From Chitinophagaceae bacterium (GTDB lineage Bacteria; Bacteroidota; Bacteroidia; Chitinophagales; Chitinophagaceae), in contig JADKJI010000010.1 in assembly GCA_016721085.1 (NCBI GenBank), positions 62,001 to 126,000 on the forward strand: a stretch of DNA of 64,000 nucleotides, read 5' to 3'. The position numbers and the translations under genes are program-made. Position 1 is the first letter of the stretch. Each line of letters opens with the position of its first letter. Below the pieces are notes generated by a model. It saw only the letters and a list, made by a program, of their open reading frames with translations, made no database searches and was not told the DNA's origin. Shown here piece by piece: positions 34,598 to 43,841 of the stretch.

Positions 34598-36754
34598 TTA
34601 AAAGAATTTATACCTGTTATCTGTTATAGATGCCGTCTTTTTCAAATTTTCCATTACCCCGCTTACGTTTCCGTTAAACTGGTTAGGACTCATTTGCACC
34701 CGAAGCTGTCTTCTCTGCATTTCTTGCTGTGCCTTAACGTCCATGCCCTGATTGGGTACAGCACCAACATTTTCTGTTTTGATGAAGAAAATTCCAGACT
34801 CTCCAACTATTGCAGCTGAAGCTTTTGCTTGATTGGCCTTATTAAATGCAGCCCCAACCACTTTGGCTTCATAACCAACATTTGGAATATTGGCGTTTAC
34901 GAAAACAAGGCTATCGGCTTTAAATACAGGGAATCCTACAAGTTTACTGATTTCATCAAGAGATGTTGCAGTGCCTGCTTTTTGAGAAACAATGACAGCT
35001 TTTTTCTGTTGACGAATACGATATTCTGTTGTTGGACGAGCCCTGTCTGCATTCATTACACCTTCTTCATATGCTTGTGTAATTACAGGAACGATATATG
35101 TTTCACCTATAAAAAATGGACGCTCAGAAACATCTCCAACTTTTGCATCATTAAATATCCAGCGAACCAACTCTCTGCAATTACCATTTATTCCTGTAAT
35201 GTTTGCAGCGAGAGGTTTTATTTCAGCTGCGTTGAAAACATTGAAATTTCTTTTCTTGGCATTCTCTTCAAATTGTGCCTTTGTTCTGCTTTCTGCAGCA
35301 AACTGTGTGGCCAGACCCATAGCACCATTTGCTGTTTCATCGCTGGTGAGTATTGGTCTTGATAAATAGGCAATTTTATAGCCGTTAGAAGATCCTTTTT
35401 GAGAAAGGATTTCTACATAATGATATCCGAATTCTGTTTTTACTACCCCTTTGCTTCCAATTGGGTTAGTGAAAATATAATCATTAAATGCGGCTACCAT
35501 CCTGGCGCTTACTACACCATCATAAATACCGCCTGTGCTTTTGGTTCCATCGTCAGAAAATTTAGCACAAAGACTATCGAAGTTAGATCCTGTCTTTATG
35601 GCCAGGGCTAAGCTATCGGCTAACTGCTTGGCATCTTCATCCCTGCGAATTGGGACCATTTGTCCATTCTGCTCCTGTTGAACTGTAGCCACCAGGATAT
35701 GACGAACTTTTACTGTATCAGGAATTACTCGTGATGAAATTACTTTTGCTAACACATAGCTTCTGCCGTCGAGGTAGGGTCCGTAAACGGTTCCAGCTGG
35801 ATTATTTACAATACTATCTATGTTGGCAATTTTTATTTCTTTCCTAGATATATAACTATCATAAAAAGGAGACTGGCTGTTTTCGTTCAACAGGAACGAT
35901 ACGTTGTCTGTTGTTTTTGAGAAGCTGTCGGCCAGGTTAGATAATTGAGTATATATAGCAGCAGAGTCTGCTTTGCTTGGTGCAGCGCTAAAAGAAACAT
36001 AATCTATACCGCTTGCTTTTTCTTGTTTGAAAGCTTGTTTGTGTTTACTAACAAATTCATTGATATCAGCATCAGACACTTTTACTGAAGAATCAGGAAT
36101 ACTGGTATATGGTACATTAACATAAGATATAGCGGCCATCTGGCTGTTTTCTGTACTCATTTTTTCAACCAGCCATTTTGGGGCATAAACGCTTCCATTA
36201 ATCATGGATTCGAATTTTTCCCTTTTTCTGAATTTCACCAGAGCGGGAATATATTCGCCGAAAAAGGATTTATAGTCGGCACTGGTTTTTTGTTTTTTTA
36301 TTTGCTGCACTGTTTGATAAGCAGCCTGAGCATCGAATTGTTGAGTTTTTGGATCTGTAAAGCGTTGACGGAAATCGCCTGGAGGATTATCTCCATATAA
36401 ATAGTCACCAATTTCCTTATCGGTAACTTCTAAACCTACTTCATCATATATTTTCTTGGTAACAGCATCTTCTACATATTCATTCCAGAGAGCGTCTCTT
36501 TGCTGGCTTCTTGTAGCTTCATCCATCGGAGCACCATAGGTTCGGGTATATCTGTCTTCGATATTTTTCATTTTCTCTTCGAACTCAACCCTGTCAATGG
36601 CTTTTCCATTCACTTTTCCTAAAGTGGTGTTAGAATCACCAAAAATGCTTTTATTGCGTAATCCTTCTTCCACAACAAAAACGATCAATGCAAATGCAAT
36701 AGCACCAGAAATAATCCAGGCGGCTCTTTCACGCAAGCTTTGAATAATAGACAT
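34598..36754 (-). CDS. PpiD-like membrane-anchored peptidyl-prolyl isomerase/foldase
   Basis: 718 residues. An N-terminal membrane segment (AAWIISGAIAFALIVFVV) is followed by a SurA-N-like helical chaperone domain (LGKVNGKAIDRVEFEEKMKN, about 45-200) and a parvulin domain (VKVRHILVATVQQ to KTEFGYHYVEIL, about 345-450). A second helical region (VGFPVFKADSLV) ends the protein. It assists folding of outer-membrane and periplasmic proteins from the inner membrane. It is monocistronic with its own terminator, and upstream is the DnaA-box-rich intergenic region. Confidence 0.9.
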   Translation of the reverse strand: MSIIQSLRERAAWIISGAIAFALIVFVVEEGLRNKSIFGDSNTTLGKVNGKAIDRVEFEEKMKNIEDRYTRTYGAPMDEATRSQQRDALWNEYVEDAVTKKIYDEVGLEVTDKEIGDYLYGDNPPGDFRQRFTDPKTQQFDAQAAYQTVQQIKKQKTSADYKSFFGEYIPALVKFRKREKFESMINGSVYAPKWLVEKMSTENSQMAAISYVNVPYTSIPDSSVKVSDADINEFVSKHKQAFKQEKASGIDYVSFSAAPSKADSAAIYTQLSNLADSFSKTTDNVSFLLNENSQSPFYDSYISRKEIKIANIDSIVNNPAGTVYGPYLDGRSYVLAKVISSRVIPDTVKVRHILVATVQQEQNGQMVPIRRDEDAKQLADSLALAIKTGSNFDSLCAKFSDDGTKSTGGIYDGVVSARMVAAFNDYIFTNPIGSKGVVKTEFGYHYVEILSQKGSSNGYKIAYLSRPILTSDETANGAMGLATQFAAESRTKAQFEENAKKRNFNVFNAAEIKPLAANITGINGNCRELVRWIFNDAKVGDVSERPFFIGETYIVPVITQAYEEGVMNADRARPTTEYRIRQQKKAVIVSQKAGTATSLDEISKLVGFPVFKADSLVFVNANIPNVGYEAKVVGAAFNKANQAKASAAIVGESGIFFIKTENVGAVPNQGMDVKAQQEMQRRQLRVQMSPNQFNGNVSGVMENLKKTASITDNRYKFF

Positions 36755-36820
36755 ACTTTCTCCTTTAAATACTTTTTTAAAATGGGTAGCAAAAATAGGG
36801 GAAAATGGTTATGAACAAAT

Positions 36821-37335
36821 TGTGGAAAAATGGCTGAAATAGGCATCAATAAAGGGTTGTAGCCACCTTTCTGGTTCGTGGGTTGGATATTTTGAAAACT
36901 TGGAAAAAGAATCTTTCTTTTTTGTGAAACAAGGGCGTGGAAACGTGATACACAGGGGTATGTTCAAAACAGCTTATTTGTGTGGATAAGCCGGTTTTTC
37001 ATCCACAGCCGGCTGTTAGGAAATGGAGAGTAATTTAGGAAGACGGGGGGACCGGTGCCGATGCTGTTTACAAAGACAGAGTTATACCTTTTCTTTCAAC
37101 AGCGTTTTTCTCGATTTAATTAATTTAATTATCCTCATGCTTTAAAAACTAAAAATGTTAATTAGTAACTGTAATAGAGGATAGTAATGAGTTTTGGATT
37201 GTTAATGTAATGTGGATTGCTGTGGAAAAACTGATTGTATTAATTTTACCAAATATTCTGTTACGTAATTTATCCACGAATTCACAGCCGTAATAGTAAT
37301 AGTTATTTTATATAATTTATTATATTATTAATACT
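36821..37335. other. oriC: Candidate replication origin (DnaA-box cluster with AT-rich end)
   Basis: In a gene-free stretch of 581 bases lie an exact DnaA box TTATCCACA (36981-36989, minus), TTTTCCACA (36821-36829 and 37221-37229, minus), near-matches TCATCCACA (36999-37007) and TTATCCACG (37270-37278), and CAATCCACA (37211-37219). The end next to nadA (37291-37335) is almost pure A/T, as expected for an unwinding element. mnmG, often next to oriC, is 1 kb away and two parS-like sites are 3 kb away. Confidence 0.5.
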
Positions 37336-38346
37336 ATGGGAGATATACACATCGATTTAGCAACGAATAAGATTGATCAAAAGGGCTACCTTGACATCGA
37401 AGTTCCTGCAACATTGGATCTGTTTGCAGAAATCGAAAAATTGAAAAAAGAAAAAAATGCGATTATCCTGGCGCACTATTACCAGGAACCAGATATCCAG
37501 GATGTCGCTGATTATATCGGCGATAGTTTAGGACTTGCTCAACAAGCTGAGAAAACTACTGCAGACATGATTGTTTTTGCAGGTGTGCATTTCATGGCTG
37601 AAACAGCAAAGATTCTAAATCCTACAAAAAAAGTTGTTTTACCAGATTTAAAAGCGGGTTGCTCTTTAGCTGATAGTGCACCTGCCGATTTGTTTAAAAA
37701 GTTCAAAGAGAAACATCCGGATCATATCGTGATTTCTTACATCAACTGCACTGCAGAAATAAAAGCGCTTAGTGATATCATCTGTACTTCGAGTAATGCT
37801 CAAAAAATAATTGAAAGTTTACCAAGTGACGAAAAAATAATATTTGCTCCAGATAAAAATTTAGGTGCTTATCTAAATAAAAAAACTGGACGAAATATGG
37901 TTCTTTGGAACGGAGCCTGCATGGTTCATGAAATTTTTAGTTTAGAAAAAATCACAAAGCTAAAAATCAGACATCCGCAGGCAAAGATTATTGCTCATCC
38001 GGAATGCGAAGAACCGATATTGCGTCTAGCCGACTTTATAGGCTCTACAACGGGACTTCTGAAATTTACTCAGCGAGATACCGCTCAGGAGTATATCGTG
38101 GCAACAGAGACCGGAATACTGCATCAGATGCAAAAGGATTCGCCCGGTAAGACATTCATACCAGCTCCACCAGAAAATAACTGTGCTTGCAACGACTGCC
38201 CGCATATGAAATTAAATACATTAGAAAAACTTTATCTATGTATGAAATATGAGTTACCTGAGCTAAAGATGGATGAATCTTTACGAATAGCTTCACGAAA
38301 GCCAATAGAAAGGATGTTGGCGATAAGTGCTCAATATGGGTTATAG
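37336..38346 (+). CDS. nadA: Quinolinate synthase A
   Basis: 336 residues. It condenses iminoaspartate with dihydroxyacetone phosphate to quinolinate for NAD synthesis, using a [4Fe-4S] cluster. LAHYYQEPDIQDVADYIGDS, AGCSLADSA (Cys 1), NGACMVHEIF (Cys 2) and the CACNDCPHM segment (Cys 3) are seen, as is the HPECEEP motif. Length is normal. nadB/nadC are not in the window; nadD is at 41051. The upstream AT-rich tract belongs to the candidate origin. Confidence 0.96.
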   Translation: MGDIHIDLATNKIDQKGYLDIEVPATLDLFAEIEKLKKEKNAIILAHYYQEPDIQDVADYIGDSLGLAQQAEKTTADMIVFAGVHFMAETAKILNPTKKVVLPDLKAGCSLADSAPADLFKKFKEKHPDHIVISYINCTAEIKALSDIICTSSNAQKIIESLPSDEKIIFAPDKNLGAYLNKKTGRNMVLWNGACMVHEIFSLEKITKLKIRHPQAKIIAHPECEEPILRLADFIGSTTGLLKFTQRDTAQEYIVATETGILHQMQKDSPGKTFIPAPPENNCACNDCPHMKLNTLEKLYLCMKYELPELKMDESLRIASRKPIERMLAISAQYGL

Positions 38347-38350
38347 AAAA

Positions 38351-40212
38351 TCATCGACCCATATAGACCATTAAGATTTGAACATCGCTTGGGTTAACAC
38401 CGCTGATTCGGCTAGCCTGGCCTAATGTTCTGGGTCTTATTTTCTTGAATTTTTGTTGTGCTTCAGTAGATAAAGACTGTATTTTATCGTAGTCAAATTG
38501 CTCAGGAATAAGCAGATCTTCTAATTGGCTCATTCTTGCTACAATTTCCTTTTCCTTATCGATATAAACCTCGTATTTTATTTGGGTTTCAGCTTGTAAA
38601 ATTGTTTCTAAGTCAAAGACATTCAATAAGTTATGTACTTTTTCAAGGGAAGAAGTCATTTCCAGTAGACTAATATTTGGCCTTACTACTAATTGAATTG
38701 CTTTTTGTTTCTGACTTAGGGCTGCAGATTTTCTTTCTTCTAAAAACTGGTTAGTTTCTGTAGGATCTAATGATAATTCTGAGAGTATTTTCTTGATTTT
38801 GTCAACTGCTTCAAGTTTTTGGTTCACCCTTTCATTTCGTTCGGCGGATGCTAACCCAAGTTTATGGCTTATAGGTGTTAATCGAAGATCCGCATTGTCT
38901 TGGCGAAGAAGGGTTCTGAATTCAGCCCTGGATGTAAACATGCGATAAGGCTCTTCTGTACCCTTACTAATCAGGTCATCTACAAGTACACCGATATATG
39001 CTTCACTTCTTTTAAGTATCAATGGTGCCTCTTCTTTTACTTTAAGGTGGGCGTTAATACCTGCCATTAAACCCTGACAAGCAGCTTCTTCATAACCTGT
39101 TGTACCATTTATTTGTCCAGCGAAAAAGAGGTTGTCGAGAAGTTTTGTTTCTAACGAATGCTTTAGTTGTGTTGGAGGAAAGAAGTCATACTCAATAGCA
39201 TACCCGGTCTGAACATTCTAACATTTTCGAATCCAGGTACTTTTCGCAAGGCTTCATATTGTACCTCTTCTGGCAATGAGGTGGAAAATCCGTTTACATA
39301 TATTTCTACCGTGTTCCATCCTTCTGGTTCTATAAAGAGTTGATGACGGTCTCTTTCGGCAAAGCGATTTATTTTATCCTCAATACTTGGACAGTACCTT
39401 GGACCAACTCCTTCTATTCTGCCGGTATACATCGGACTTCTATCGAAACCAGTTTTGAGCAGATCGTGTACGGTTGTATTTGTATAGGTTATCCAGCAAC
39501 TCCTTTGGGTTTTGGGCTTTGGTATGTCAAGGAAGGAGAACCCAAGTATTTCTTCATCTCCTTTCTGTTCTTCCATTTTTGAATAATCAAGACTTCTGCC
39601 ATCCACTCTTGGTGGGGTACCTGTTTTAAGTCTATCGCTTTCAAAGCCAAGGGATACAAGTTGTTCTGTTATTCCTGTGGCTGCTTTTTCTGCTACTCTT
39701 CCTCCACCAAATCGTTTTTCTCCAATATGTATAACACCATTAAGGAATGTTCCGCTAGTAACAACTACCGCCTTGGACTGAATTTCATGTCCTAAACCAG
39801 TGATTACCCCAACCACCCTATTGTCTTTTATAAGCATTGATTGAACCATATCCTGGTAGAAATCAACGTTTGGGGTGTTTTCAAGCATTTCTCTCCAGGT
39901 AGCTGCAAAGAGCATGCGGTCGCTTTGCGCTCTTGGGCTCCACATAGCAGGACCCTTTGATTTATTCAGCATCCTAAACTGGATCATGCTTTTATCGGTC
40001 ACAATTCCAGAGTACCCGCCCATGGCATCTATTTCTCTAACAATTTGTCCTTTTGCAATTCCTCCCATGGCAGGATTACAACTCATCTGAGCGATAGTCT
40101 GCATATTCATGGTAATAAGCAACACTTTCGAGCCGAGGTTTGCAGCGGCAGCAGCAGCTTCACAGCCGGCATGTCCGGCGCCTACAACAATTACATCATA
40201 TTGGGGAAACAT
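38351..40212 (-). pseudogene. mnmG: tRNA uridine-5-carboxymethylaminomethyl modification enzyme MnmG, frameshifted
   Basis: The N-terminal frame from Met at 40212 (MFPQYDVIVVGAGHAGCEAA, FAD-binding) runs to CNPAMGGIAKG, then FENVRMFRPG. The C-terminal frame (38351 up to about 39200) continues through EYDFFPPTQLKHS, GTTGYEEAACQGLMAGINAH, MFTSRAEFR and the MnmE-interacting tail (SRISGVNPSDVQILMVY). A one-base deletion at about 39201-39203 separates them; adding one base restores about 620 residues. With MnmE it modifies U34 of tRNAs. Because this gene is rarely dispensable, a sequence error is likely. The frame also extends upstream to 40275, but that stretch is the parS-like site region. Confidence 0.9.
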
Positions 40213-40258
40213 AGCTTGCAAAAATAGAGTATTGATGTGGGTCGAGGGAAAAGAAGAA

Positions 40259-40274
40259 TGTTCCACATGGAACA
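40259..40274. promoter_or_regulatory. parS-like palindrome 1
   Basis: TGTTCCACATGGAACA differs at one base from the palindromic parS-type sequence TGTTCCACGTGGAACA. It lies upstream of mnmG. Confidence 0.6.
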
Positions 40275-40284
40275 TTTTGCATCA

Positions 40285-40300
40285 GGTTCCACGTGGAACA
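40285..40300. promoter_or_regulatory. parS-like palindrome 2
   Basis: GGTTCCACGTGGAACA, one base from the parS-type palindrome, ten bases after site 1. Paired ParB sites beside mnmG are typical of origin-proximal regions. Confidence 0.6.
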
Positions 40301-40304
40301 GAGA

Positions 40305-40742
40305 TTACTTAAAATAACGGTTAAGGATCTTTTGCTCTGCCGCCCTCATTTCAGCGCTTTCTTTTGGAGTTTTATCCTTCAGTCCACACAAATGAAGAAC
40401 ACCATGGAATATAACTCTGTGTAATTCATTAATAAAGCTTGTCTTAAATGAGGAGGCATTGTCTTTTACCCTATCCACGCTAATATAAATTTCAGCAACA
40501 AGCTCGGTCCCTTCAGACAAATCAAACGTGATGATATCTGTAAAATAATGATGGTTAAGGAATTGCTTGTTAATGTTCAGCAGATAGTCGTCGGAGCAAA
40601 AGATGAAACTAACGGAACCTACTTGACGGTGTTTCTTTTTTAAGGTAGATAATAGAAACGTCTTTAATGCGGTCCTCTTTTTTAGATTAGGAACCTGCGA
40701 TAAAAAGTGAAACTGTACTTTTGATGATTGCTTTTCAGACAT
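40305..40742 (-). CDS. ybeY: Endoribonuclease YbeY (rRNA maturation factor)
   Basis: 145 residues from Met at 40742, preferred over 40775 because MSEKQSSKVQFHFL begins the conserved fold. The zinc-binding motif is seen as ELHRVIFHGVLHLCGLKDKT, the Bacteroidota variant in which the third ligand of the usual HGxLHLxGYDH is changed. It is a metalloendonuclease for 16S rRNA 3'-end processing. It lies upstream of mnmG on the same strand with the parS-like pair between. Confidence 0.92.
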   Translation of the reverse strand: MSEKQSSKVQFHFLSQVPNLKKRTALKTFLLSTLKKKHRQVGSVSFIFCSDDYLLNINKQFLNHHYFTDIITFDLSEGTELVAEIYISVDRVKDNASSFKTSFINELHRVIFHGVLHLCGLKDKTPKESAEMRAAEQKILNRYFK

Positions 40743-40799
40743 TTCCAAAAACCGTAATGGTGTTATTAAAAGCAAAGCTACATTTGTTGCTTGTTTATT

Positions 40800-41027
40800 A
40801 TGAAAAGATTATCTGAGTTAAAGGCTGGATCAGTTGCAAAAATTCTTTCGTTCGAGAATAATGATTTGTTTTTGAAACTAATGGAGATGGGTTGTGTACC
40901 AGGAGAAAGAATCAGGGTTGAGCAAGTAGCGCCTCTCGGGGATCCTATTTCTATTAGTGTATCTGGATATAACCTGAGCCTGAGAATAAACGAAGCGGAT
41001 AATATTTTTGTCGAGGAAGAGATATAA
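40800..41027 (+). CDS. feoA: Ferrous iron transport protein A
   Basis: 75 residues from ATG at 40800 (the TTG at 40791 has no support). It has an SH3-like FeoA fold: LSELKAGSVAKILSF, LKLMEMGCVPGERIRVEQVA, ISISVSGYNLSLRINEADNI. It assists FeoB at the membrane. It is 20 kb from feoB, so the pair is not an operon here. It is followed by nadD after 23 bases. Confidence 0.93.
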   Translation: MKRLSELKAGSVAKILSFENNDLFLKLMEMGCVPGERIRVEQVAPLGDPISISVSGYNLSLRINEADNIFVEEEI

Positions 41028-41050
41028 ATAATTGAATATTAATTAGTTAA

Positions 41051-41626
41051 ATGAATATCGGTTGTTATTTTGGATCATTTAATCCGGTTCATCACGGACA
41101 CCTTATTATTGCTTCACACATTCTGCACCAGTGCCATCTCGACCAAATCTGGTTTGTAGTATCTCCACAGAATCCACTCAAACCCGCTCAGGGTTTACTG
41201 AATGAATATCACAGACTTTATCTGGTGCAACTGGCCTTAGAAGGGGAAGCAAAGATGCGCGCCACAGATATTGAGTTTAAACTCCCAAAGCCATCCTATA
41301 CAATTGATACCCTAACTTATTTGCAGGAGAAGTATCCTCAGCATACGTTTTCTGTAATAATGGGAAGCGACAGCTTTCAGAACATTTCTAGATGGAAAAA
41401 CTATGAACAGTTGTTGAAACACTACCCTATCCTTATTTACCTGCGCCCAGGATATCCGGTAAACTCCAGCCCAGCAGCAGCTAATATAACCACCGTTCAA
41501 GCCCCACTACTTGAAATTTCGGCTACACAAGTACGTAATAATATCAAAGCCGGACAGTCCATCCGATATATTGTTCCCGAGAATGTGAGAGAGGAAATAG
41601 AGAAGAACAGTTATTATAAAAGCTAA
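41051..41626 (+). CDS. nadD: Nicotinate-nucleotide adenylyltransferase
   Basis: 191 residues, nucleotidyltransferase fold. GCYFGSFNPVHHGHLIIA holds the HxGH ATP-binding motif, VIMGSDSFQNISRWKNY the second signature, and LEISATQVRNNIKAGQSIRY is the ISATxIR motif. It converts nicotinate mononucleotide to deamido-NAD. It is downstream of feoA on the same strand, and nadA is 3 kb upstream. Confidence 0.96.
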   Translation: MNIGCYFGSFNPVHHGHLIIASHILHQCHLDQIWFVVSPQNPLKPAQGLLNEYHRLYLVQLALEGEAKMRATDIEFKLPKPSYTIDTLTYLQEKYPQHTFSVIMGSDSFQNISRWKNYEQLLKHYPILIYLRPGYPVNSSPAAANITTVQAPLLEISATQVRNNIKAGQSIRYIVPENVREEIEKNSYYKS

Positions 41627-41715
41627 GGGGGTATAAAAAACCGGTCAGATTAATCATTTGTTTTGACACAAGCGGTAACTTCAGTGTAAAGGAAACAAAG
41701 TAGGGTTTTATAAAC

Positions 41716-42987
41716 ATGACGCTGCTCCGTCACATACCATTTTTAAAAGCTGTTTTTCTACATAGTATTACAGCGTTTGGAGGTCCACAAGGACACTTTG
41801 GTATGATGATGAAAACCTTTGTTCAGCAACGAAAGGTTGTTTCACAAGAGGAGTTATTGGAATACAATTCTTTTTGTCAGTTGTTGCCTGGCGCTTCTTC
41901 AACACAGGTTCTTACTTTAATTGGATATAAAAGAGGTGGAGTGGTATTGGCTGTACTAACTCTTTTAATTTGGATATTCCCTGCTTGTTTGTTAATGGGT
42001 GCGTTTTCCTTTTTTATGGGATCTGTTCAACACAAGGATATCCAGCAACAGCTATTCCGGTTTATTCAACCCATGGCCGTTGGCTTTCTTGTTTATGCGG
42101 CTATTAAGTCATTCCAACTCTCAGTACATAATACAATTACAACCGCCATCTTGCTGGTAAGTGCTGTTGCGACTTATTTTTTATTCAAACTTCCCTGGGT
42201 ATTACCCCTGTTGATTGTGTTGGGTGGTGTGGTAACCAACATAAGTGATAGACGTATTCCTCAAAAAGGGATTCCTCCCAAAAAAATAAAATGGGGTAAT
42301 ATATGGATGTTTGCAATAGTCTTTCTTCTTGCCGGAATGTTGAGCGAATTAGCGCGAAAAAACGACTGGCCAAACAGAAGGCCCATTAATCTTTTTGAAA
42401 ACAATTATCGTTTTGGAAGTCTTGTATTTGGTGGAGGGCAGGTTTTGATACCAATGATGTATGAGCAATTTGTAGAAAGGCCCAAATCTGAAGCCGTTAT
42501 CAAAAAAAATCAAAACAAGAAAGAATCGGTTATCAAGATAAACCGGGATGATTTTTATACCGGTGCTGGTATTGTAAGAGCAATTCCTGGTCCAGTGTTT
42601 TCAATAGCAGCGTTTACTGGTGGATTGTCGATGAGCGACAAAGGAATCTACTGGCAGTTATTGGGCTGTATTATAGGAATGGTAGCTATTTTTCTACCTA
42701 GCGCCTTGCTCGTGCTTTTCTTTTTTCCAATATGGCATAACCTAAAGAAGTATGCGGTTGTTTACCGATCGCTTGAAGGCATTAATGCAGTGGTAGTAGG
42801 GATTATGGTTGCTTCTGTTTTTTATATGATGAAAGACATTGCTCTTACACAAATGAACAGCATCAGCCTGTTGAATGTAGGAGTTATTGTTGGCACCTGG
42901 GCCTTGCTTTCGTACACAAAAATTCCATCCCCAATTATAGTATTAGTATGCTTATTGCTTGGTTGGGGTACAGGATTTTTTCAATAA
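41716..42987 (+). CDS. chrA: Chromate efflux transporter ChrA
   Basis: 423 residues, about ten membrane segments in two homologous halves. The N-terminal half has FGGPQGHFGMM (a FGG-P-H signature) and QLLPGASSTQVLTLIGYK; the second has FGGGQVLIPMMYEQF and AIPGPVFSIAAFTGG. This is a full-length two-domain chromate transporter. It exports chromate or takes up sulfate-like anions; the basic central loop (KKNQNKKESVIKIN) is intracellular. Single gene. Confidence 0.93.
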   Translation: MTLLRHIPFLKAVFLHSITAFGGPQGHFGMMMKTFVQQRKVVSQEELLEYNSFCQLLPGASSTQVLTLIGYKRGGVVLAVLTLLIWIFPACLLMGAFSFFMGSVQHKDIQQQLFRFIQPMAVGFLVYAAIKSFQLSVHNTITTAILLVSAVATYFLFKLPWVLPLLIVLGGVVTNISDRRIPQKGIPPKKIKWGNIWMFAIVFLLAGMLSELARKNDWPNRRPINLFENNYRFGSLVFGGGQVLIPMMYEQFVERPKSEAVIKKNQNKKESVIKINRDDFYTGAGIVRAIPGPVFSIAAFTGGLSMSDKGIYWQLLGCIIGMVAIFLPSALLVLFFFPIWHNLKKYAVVYRSLEGINAVVVGIMVASVFYMMKDIALTQMNSISLLNVGVIVGTWALLSYTKIPSPIIVLVCLLLGWGTGFFQ

Positions 42988-42990
42988 CAG

Positions 42991-43767
42991 TTATTGTTGT
43001 CCCTGAATCCACGTTATCATTTCGTCGTGAATATTTCCGTTGGTGGCTAAAATTTGTGGTTGGTAGGGAGAGTATTTGTTGCCATTAAAATCAGTAACCT
43101 TTCCGCCCGCTTCTTCTACAAGAAGAAATCCGGCTGCACTATCCCATGCATTTAGCTTGTGTTCATAAAATCCATCGAAACGACCCGCGGCCACCCAACA
43201 AAGATCCATAGCAGCAGATCCTAGTCTACGAACAGGAATTCCTTTTCTAATAAACCTTTCAAAACATTCGAGCGGCCCATTAGGCATATCAATATAGGTG
43301 TAAGGAAAGCCTGTAACCAAACAGGCTTTTATAACTTCATTCTGTTTGCTTACATGAATCTTCTCTTCGTTCAGGTATGCACCGCCACCTTTTTCAGCAA
43401 AGAAAAATTCTTTTAGAAAGGGATTATATACTGCGCCCATTATCATTTCTCCCTTGTGTTCAATTCCAATAGAAACACAGCATATAGGAATTCCGTGAGC
43501 AAAATTTATTGTTCCATCTATAGGGTCAATGATCCATTTATATTCGCTATCCATTATGATTTCACCAGCTTCTTCGCTTAAAATGAAATGATCGGGAAAG
43601 GACTCTCTAATGGTGTCGAAAATTGCTTTTTCCGAAGCGTGGTCTGCCTCTGTAACCAGATTGTTGATACCATCTTTATGGCTTATCTGGAGGTTTTTAT
43701 TATTAAAGAAATGTTGCAGCACGCGGCCACCGGCTTCCATAGCGTTTATTAGAGTGTTTTTTAACAT
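42991..43767 (-). CDS. Inositol monophosphatase family protein
   Basis: 258 residues from Met at 43767 (the 43815 start adds an unlikely tail). The metal-binding motifs are LSEEAGEI, WIIDPIDGTINFAHGIP and NAWDSAAGFLLVEEAGG (WD-AAG motif). It hydrolyses sugar or inositol monophosphates; SuhB-type RNA-polymerase binding is possible but not testable. It is convergent with chrA and divergent from the GT2 gene. Confidence 0.92.
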   Translation of the reverse strand: MLKNTLINAMEAGGRVLQHFFNNKNLQISHKDGINNLVTEADHASEKAIFDTIRESFPDHFILSEEAGEIIMDSEYKWIIDPIDGTINFAHGIPICCVSIGIEHKGEMIMGAVYNPFLKEFFFAEKGGGAYLNEEKIHVSKQNEVIKACLVTGFPYTYIDMPNGPLECFERFIRKGIPVRRLGSAAMDLCWVAAGRFDGFYEHKLNAWDSAAGFLLVEEAGGKVTDFNGNKYSPYQPQILATNGNIHDEMITWIQGQQ

Positions 43768-43841
43768 GGAACAAATATAAACATAGCTATAGAATAGTCG
43801 GTTTTCAGATAGCACGGAAAACGTAGCTTTGATATTCCCAT

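Noticed and set aside
40213..40275. N-terminal extension of MnmG beginning MFHVEHS
   Set aside because: The added residues are a translation of the parS-like palindrome; FAD-domain similarity begins at the Met at 40212.
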